The notes under the pieces were generated by a model. That model was not told the DNA's origin. It worked only from the letters and a program-made list of their open reading frames with translations, and did no database searches. From contig SCOE01000030.1 in assembly GCA_005503065.1 (NCBI GenBank), forward strand, positions 1 through 64,000: a stretch of 64,000 bases of DNA. Direction: 5' to 3'. Below, piece by piece: positions 60,824 through 64,000 of this stretch (its first letter is position 1; each line of letters opens with the position of its first letter). The DNA is from Comamonadaceae bacterium ALPHA2B (GTDB lineage: Bacteria > Pseudomonadota > Gammaproteobacteria > Burkholderiales > Burkholderiaceae_C). A program made the translations under genes and the position numbers.

Positions 60824-62700
60824 GCTTCACCAGCGACAGCGGCCTGGACGCCGCGCTCAACAACGGCGAGCACACGCTGCCCAAGCTGCTGCAGCACTGG
60901 GCGCGCACGACGCCCGACGCACTGGCGCTGCGCGAGAAGGACCTCGGCATCTGGAACCGGATGACCTGGGCTGACTATCACGACGCCGCTCGGCGCTTCG
61001 CGCTCGGCCTGCTGAAGCTGGGCTTCCGGCGCGGCGAGCGCCTGGCCATCGCCAGCGAGGACACGCCGCAGTGGATGTTCGCCGACCTGGGCACACAGGC
61101 CATCGGCGGTGTGGTGGTCGGCATCTACCCCACCAACCCCTGGCCGGAGCTGCAGTACATCGTCCACCACTCCAACAGCCGCTTCGTGGTGTGCGGCGAC
61201 CAGGAGCAGGTCGACAAGGTGCTGGACGCGATGAGCAAGCACGAGGTCGGGCTGCCCGACGTGGCCAAGATCATCGCGGTGGACATGAAGGGCATGCGCG
61301 GCTATCCGCGCGACAAGCTGCTGTCCTTCGACGAGGTGCTCGAGCTGGGAGATCAATACGCCGCCGAGTCGCCGGAGCAGGCGCGTGCCTTCGATGACGG
61401 CATCGCCGCGACGCAGCCCGACGACACCTGCATGCTGGTCTATACCTCGGGCACCACCGGGCCGCCCAAGGGCGCGATGCTGTCGCACCGCAACCTGCTC
61501 GTCACGACCGACAAGCTGCGCCGCTGCTTCGGCCTGGACCGGCACAACATGGAAGTGCTGTGCTACCTGCCGCTCTGCCACGTGGCCGAGCGCGCTTTCT
61601 CGACGGTGATGCACATGATGACCGGCGGCGTGGTCAACTACGCCGAGTCGATCGACACCGTGGCCGCCAACCTGCGCGAAATCGCGCCCAAGGTGTTCCT
61701 CGGCGTGCCGCGCATCTGGGAGAAGCTGCAGCAGGGCATCCTGATGCGCATGCAGGACGCCACGCGCCTGCAGCGCTGGGCTTTCGCGCGCTGCTTCGAG
61801 TCGGGCAAGACGCTGTTCGAGCGCGTCGAGCAGCGTGGCGGGCAGCGCACGCTGGCCGACCGGCTGCAGTTCGGCCTGCTGTGGCTGCTGATGTTCCGCA
61901 ACCTGCAGAAGTTCGTCGGGCTGGACCGCATGCGCTGCGGCTTCTGTGGCGGCGCCAGCGTCTCGCCCGAGGTGCTGAAGTTCTTCCGCATCCTGGGCCT
62001 GCCGGTCTATCAGGTGTACGGCATGACGGAATCGGGCGGCGTGATCTTCCACCAGCACGCGAAGGCCGAGCGCCTGGGCGCCACCGGCACCCCGATCGAA
62101 AGCCTGAACTGGAAGATCGCCGAGGACGGCGAGCTGGTCGTCAAACACCCGGCCGTCTTCAAGGGCTACATCCACGACAACAACGCCACCGCGCTGACGG
62201 TGCAGGACGGCTGGCTGCACACCGGCGACATCGTGGCGCTGGCACCCAACCAGGAGTTGATGATCGTCGACCGCAAGAAGGCCATCATCATCACCAGCGG
62301 CGGCAAGAACATCTCGCCCTCCGAGATCGAGAACGCGCTGAAGGACAGCCTGTACATCCGCGAGGCCATCGTGCTGGGCGACGGGCGGCACTTCCTCTCG
62401 GCGCTGGTGCAGATCGACTACGACACCGTCGGCAAGTGGGCACAGGAGAAGCGCCTGGCCTTCACCACCTACCGCAGCCTGTCGCAGCTGCCCGAGGTGC
62501 GCGAGCTGGTCGACATGGAGGTGCGGCGTGTGAACAAGCTCTTCGCGCGGGTGGAGAACATCCGCAAGTTTCTCATCCTCGAGAAGGAACTCGACCACGA
62601 CGACGGCGAGCTGACCGCCACGCAGAAGGTGCGCCGCAACATCATCGGCAAGAAGTTCGCGCGAGAGATCGAAGTGATCTACGGCGGGGGCACGGCCTGA
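60820..62700 (+). CDS. AMP-dependent acyl-CoA ligase, long-chain/FadD15 type
   Basis: A 626-residue ANL ligase. The phosphate loop YTSGTTGPPKGAM is near 208-220, YGMTESGG near 399-406, WLHTGDIVAL near 466-475, and the adenylation Lys in ATQKVRRN near 606. All catalytic motifs are intact, unlike the homologue at 36796. The type with a lid and the long linker GFCGGASVSPEV is found in long-chain and aromatic-acid ligases encoded inside Liv-type transporter operons. It would activate the imported acid at the membrane. It overlaps livG by 4 bases and livH by one base. Confidence 0.87.
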   Translation: MSFTSDSGLDAALNNGEHTLPKLLQHWARTTPDALALREKDLGIWNRMTWADYHDAARRFALGLLKLGFRRGERLAIASEDTPQWMFADLGTQAIGGVVVGIYPTNPWPELQYIVHHSNSRFVVCGDQEQVDKVLDAMSKHEVGLPDVAKIIAVDMKGMRGYPRDKLLSFDEVLELGDQYAAESPEQARAFDDGIAATQPDDTCMLVYTSGTTGPPKGAMLSHRNLLVTTDKLRRCFGLDRHNMEVLCYLPLCHVAERAFSTVMHMMTGGVVNYAESIDTVAANLREIAPKVFLGVPRIWEKLQQGILMRMQDATRLQRWAFARCFESGKTLFERVEQRGGQRTLADRLQFGLLWLLMFRNLQKFVGLDRMRCGFCGGASVSPEVLKFFRILGLPVYQVYGMTESGGVIFHQHAKAERLGATGTPIESLNWKIAEDGELVVKHPAVFKGYIHDNNATALTVQDGWLHTGDIVALAPNQELMIVDRKKAIIITSGGKNISPSEIENALKDSLYIREAIVLGDGRHFLSALVQIDYDTVGKWAQEKRLAFTTYRSLSQLPEVRELVDMEVRRVNKLFARVENIRKFLILEKELDHDDGELTATQKVRRNIIGKKFAREIEVIYGGGTA

Positions 62701-63572
62701 TGGACTACTTCCTTCAACTGCTGATCTCGGGCGTGGCGGTGGGGCTGGTGTACGGCTTCATCGGCATGGGCTTCGCGATGATCTTCCGCGCCACCGGCGT
62801 CGTGAACTTCGCCCAGGGCGAATTGATGATGCTGGTGGCCTACATCGGCTTCACGCTGGTGGGCACCTTCAAGCTCGGCTTCTGGCCGCTGCTGCTGGCG
62901 TCGATCGGGGTCTCGGTGCTCATCGGCCTCTTGGTCGAGGTGCTGCTGATCCGCCCGATGCTGGGGCAGCCGGTGTTCTCCACCGTCATGGTGACGATCG
63001 GCCTGGCGGTCATCATCCGCTCGGTGGTGGTGCTGATCTGGGGCGCCGACCCGATGCCGCTGGCCACCGGCCTGTCCACCACGCCCATCCGCATCGGCCC
63101 GGCAGGGCTGTATCCGGCGCAGCTCTACGCGCTGGGCATCATGGCCTGCGTGGTCGGCGGGCTGTGGGCCTTCTTCCGCTTCTCGCGCACCGGCATCGCG
63201 ATGCGGGCCACCGCCAACCTGCAGACGACGGCGCTGCTGATGGGCATCAACGTCAAGCGCATCTTCGCGTTGTCGTGGGCGCTGTCGGCGGGTCTGGCAG
63301 CCATCGCCGGCGTGCTGGTGGGCGTGATCTACGACCTCAACCCAGGCATGTGGCTGACGGGCTTGCGCAGCTTCCCTGCCGTGATCCTCGGCGGGCTGGA
63401 CTCGGTGTTCGGCGCCGCGCTCGGCGGCGTGCTGATCGGCGTGGCCGAGAACCTCTCCGAAGGCTACATCGGCCGCGGCATGAAGGAGATCGCCGGCTTC
63501 GTGCTGATCCTGGTGGTTCTGATGGTCCGGCCCTACGGCCTGTTCGGCAAAGCCGAGATCGAGCGAGTCTGA
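62700..63572 (+). CDS. livH: branched-chain amino acid-type ABC transporter permease LivH
   Basis: A 290-residue permease with about eight membrane segments. FRATGVVNFAQGELMMLVAY near 29-48 is the LivH signature, and AAIAGVLVGVIYDLNPGM with FPAVILGGLDSVFGAALGG near 220-250 the conserved cytoplasmic loop. The ATG overlaps the ligase stop (TGATG). It pairs with LivM, which starts at the same kind of junction. Confidence 0.92.
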   Translation: MDYFLQLLISGVAVGLVYGFIGMGFAMIFRATGVVNFAQGELMMLVAYIGFTLVGTFKLGFWPLLLASIGVSVLIGLLVEVLLIRPMLGQPVFSTVMVTIGLAVIIRSVVVLIWGADPMPLATGLSTTPIRIGPAGLYPAQLYALGIMACVVGGLWAFFRFSRTGIAMRATANLQTTALLMGINVKRIFALSWALSAGLAAIAGVLVGVIYDLNPGMWLTGLRSFPAVILGGLDSVFGAALGGVLIGVAENLSEGYIGRGMKEIAGFVLILVVLMVRPYGLFGKAEIERV

Positions 63573-64000
63573 TGCGCAGCGGCAACTTCAAGGAAGACTA
63601 CCGCCAGTTGCTGGCGCTGACCGACTCGGTGCCGGTGATCGTCTGGTCACTGGTGCTGGTGGCGGCGATCGCGCTCGCGCCGCTGCTCATCGGCAAGTAC
63701 TTCGTCTCGCTGCTGCTGCTGCTGATGGTCACGGCCGTCGGCGTGCTGGGACTGAACATCCTCACCGGCACCACCGGCCTCATCTCGCTGGGCCACGCCG
63801 GCTTCCTGGCGGTGGGCGCGTATGCGGCCGGCATCGTGGCCGGACGCTACGGCTGGCCGATGCCCGCGGCGCTGCTGGCCGGTGGTGCCGCTGCCGCGGC
63901 CGCCGGCCTGGTGGTGGGCGTGCCCTCGCTGCGTCTGAAGGGCCTGTACCTCGCGATCACGACGATGGCCTTCGCGGTGATCATCAACCACCTCATCCTC
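63572..64000 (+). CDS. livM: branched-chain amino acid-type ABC transporter permease LivM (cut by window end)
   Basis: The first 143 residues of a LivM permease. Hydrophobic segments begin near residue 22, and the family signature NILTGTTGLISLGHAGFLAVGAYAAG is seen in two parts near 62-87. VPSLRLKGLYLAITTMAFA near 117-135 is the conserved loop. The ATG overlaps the livH stop (TGATG). The rest, and probably a binding-protein gene, lie beyond the right edge. Confidence 0.92.
   Translation, partial: MRSGNFKEDYRQLLALTDSVPVIVWSLVLVAAIALAPLLIGKYFVSLLLLLMVTAVGVLGLNILTGTTGLISLGHAGFLAVGAYAAGIVAGRYGWPMPAALLAGGAAAAAAGLVVGVPSLRLKGLYLAITTMAFAVIINHLIL

Overview
The window is high-GC DNA from a proteobacterium, most likely a betaproteobacterium of the order Burkholderiales. 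The clues are the acyl-CoA catabolic genes, the two TctC/Bug-type periplasmic receptors, the codon bias and a KfrA/integrase mobile module. No rRNA, tRNA or CRISPR array was seen. About 57 genes or gene remnants are supported, packed with ATGA, GTGA and TGATG junctions and very little intergenic DNA.

Region 1 (1-4.7 kb) is accessory DNA. It holds a broken two-gene AAA-ATPase/subtilisin-protease defence module (IetAS type, protease truncated), a tyrosine recombinase, and a KfrA-like coiled-coil DNA-binding gene facing away from it across an AT-rich region with tandem repeats. A C-terminal panC scrap and the first codons of a lost operon gene mark the edge against the catabolic region.

Region 2 (4.7-64 kb) is one long catabolic island for CoA-activated branched, terpenoid-like or alicyclic acids. 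Leftward from about 12.6 kb run a TetR regulator, etfBA, an acyl-CoA dehydrogenase (ACAD), a CaiB CoA-transferase, a PrpD-family protein, a CitE-like lyase and a citrate-synthase-fold lyase. Rightward from 12.7 to 32.1 kb runs a very long probable operon: ACAD, thiolase, FadB-type bifunctional enzyme, biotin-dependent acyl-CoA carboxylase (beta and alpha), two more ACAD-fold proteins, a MoxR ATPase with a VWA partner, a Nudix-metallo-beta-lactamase fusion, a thioesterase, an AtuA-family protein, ACAD, MerR regulator and hydrolase. Further units are DUF35/SCP-x-type thiolase/ACAD/TauD (32.2-35.9 kb, minus); an SDR (36 kb); CoA ligase/hydrolase/transglutaminase-like (36.8-39.9 kb, minus); a dienoyl-CoA-reductase-like oxidoreductase, four ACADs, SDR, hydratase and TctC receptor (40-49.7 kb); a hydratase, PrpD, ACAD and MFS group (49.8-54.5 kb); a flavin monooxygenase and TctC receptor (54.5-57.5 kb); and a BadH/BadI-like pair followed by a Liv-type ABC transporter and acyl-CoA ligase (57.6 kb to the right edge).

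Eleven ACAD-fold proteins share this window with their own ETF electron acceptor. A short dyad, consensus CTAAC-N4-GTTAG, occurs in six promoter regions of the catabolic part, with a half-site in a seventh, and includes the promoter of the TetR gene. The simplest reading is that this TetR protein represses the whole island and is relieved by an acyl-CoA. The substrate is unknown. The parts point to ligation or CoA transfer, dehydrogenation, carboxylation of a beta-methyl branch, hydration and thiolytic or aldolytic cleavage, with a cyclohexanecarboxylate-type ring-opening branch at the right end.
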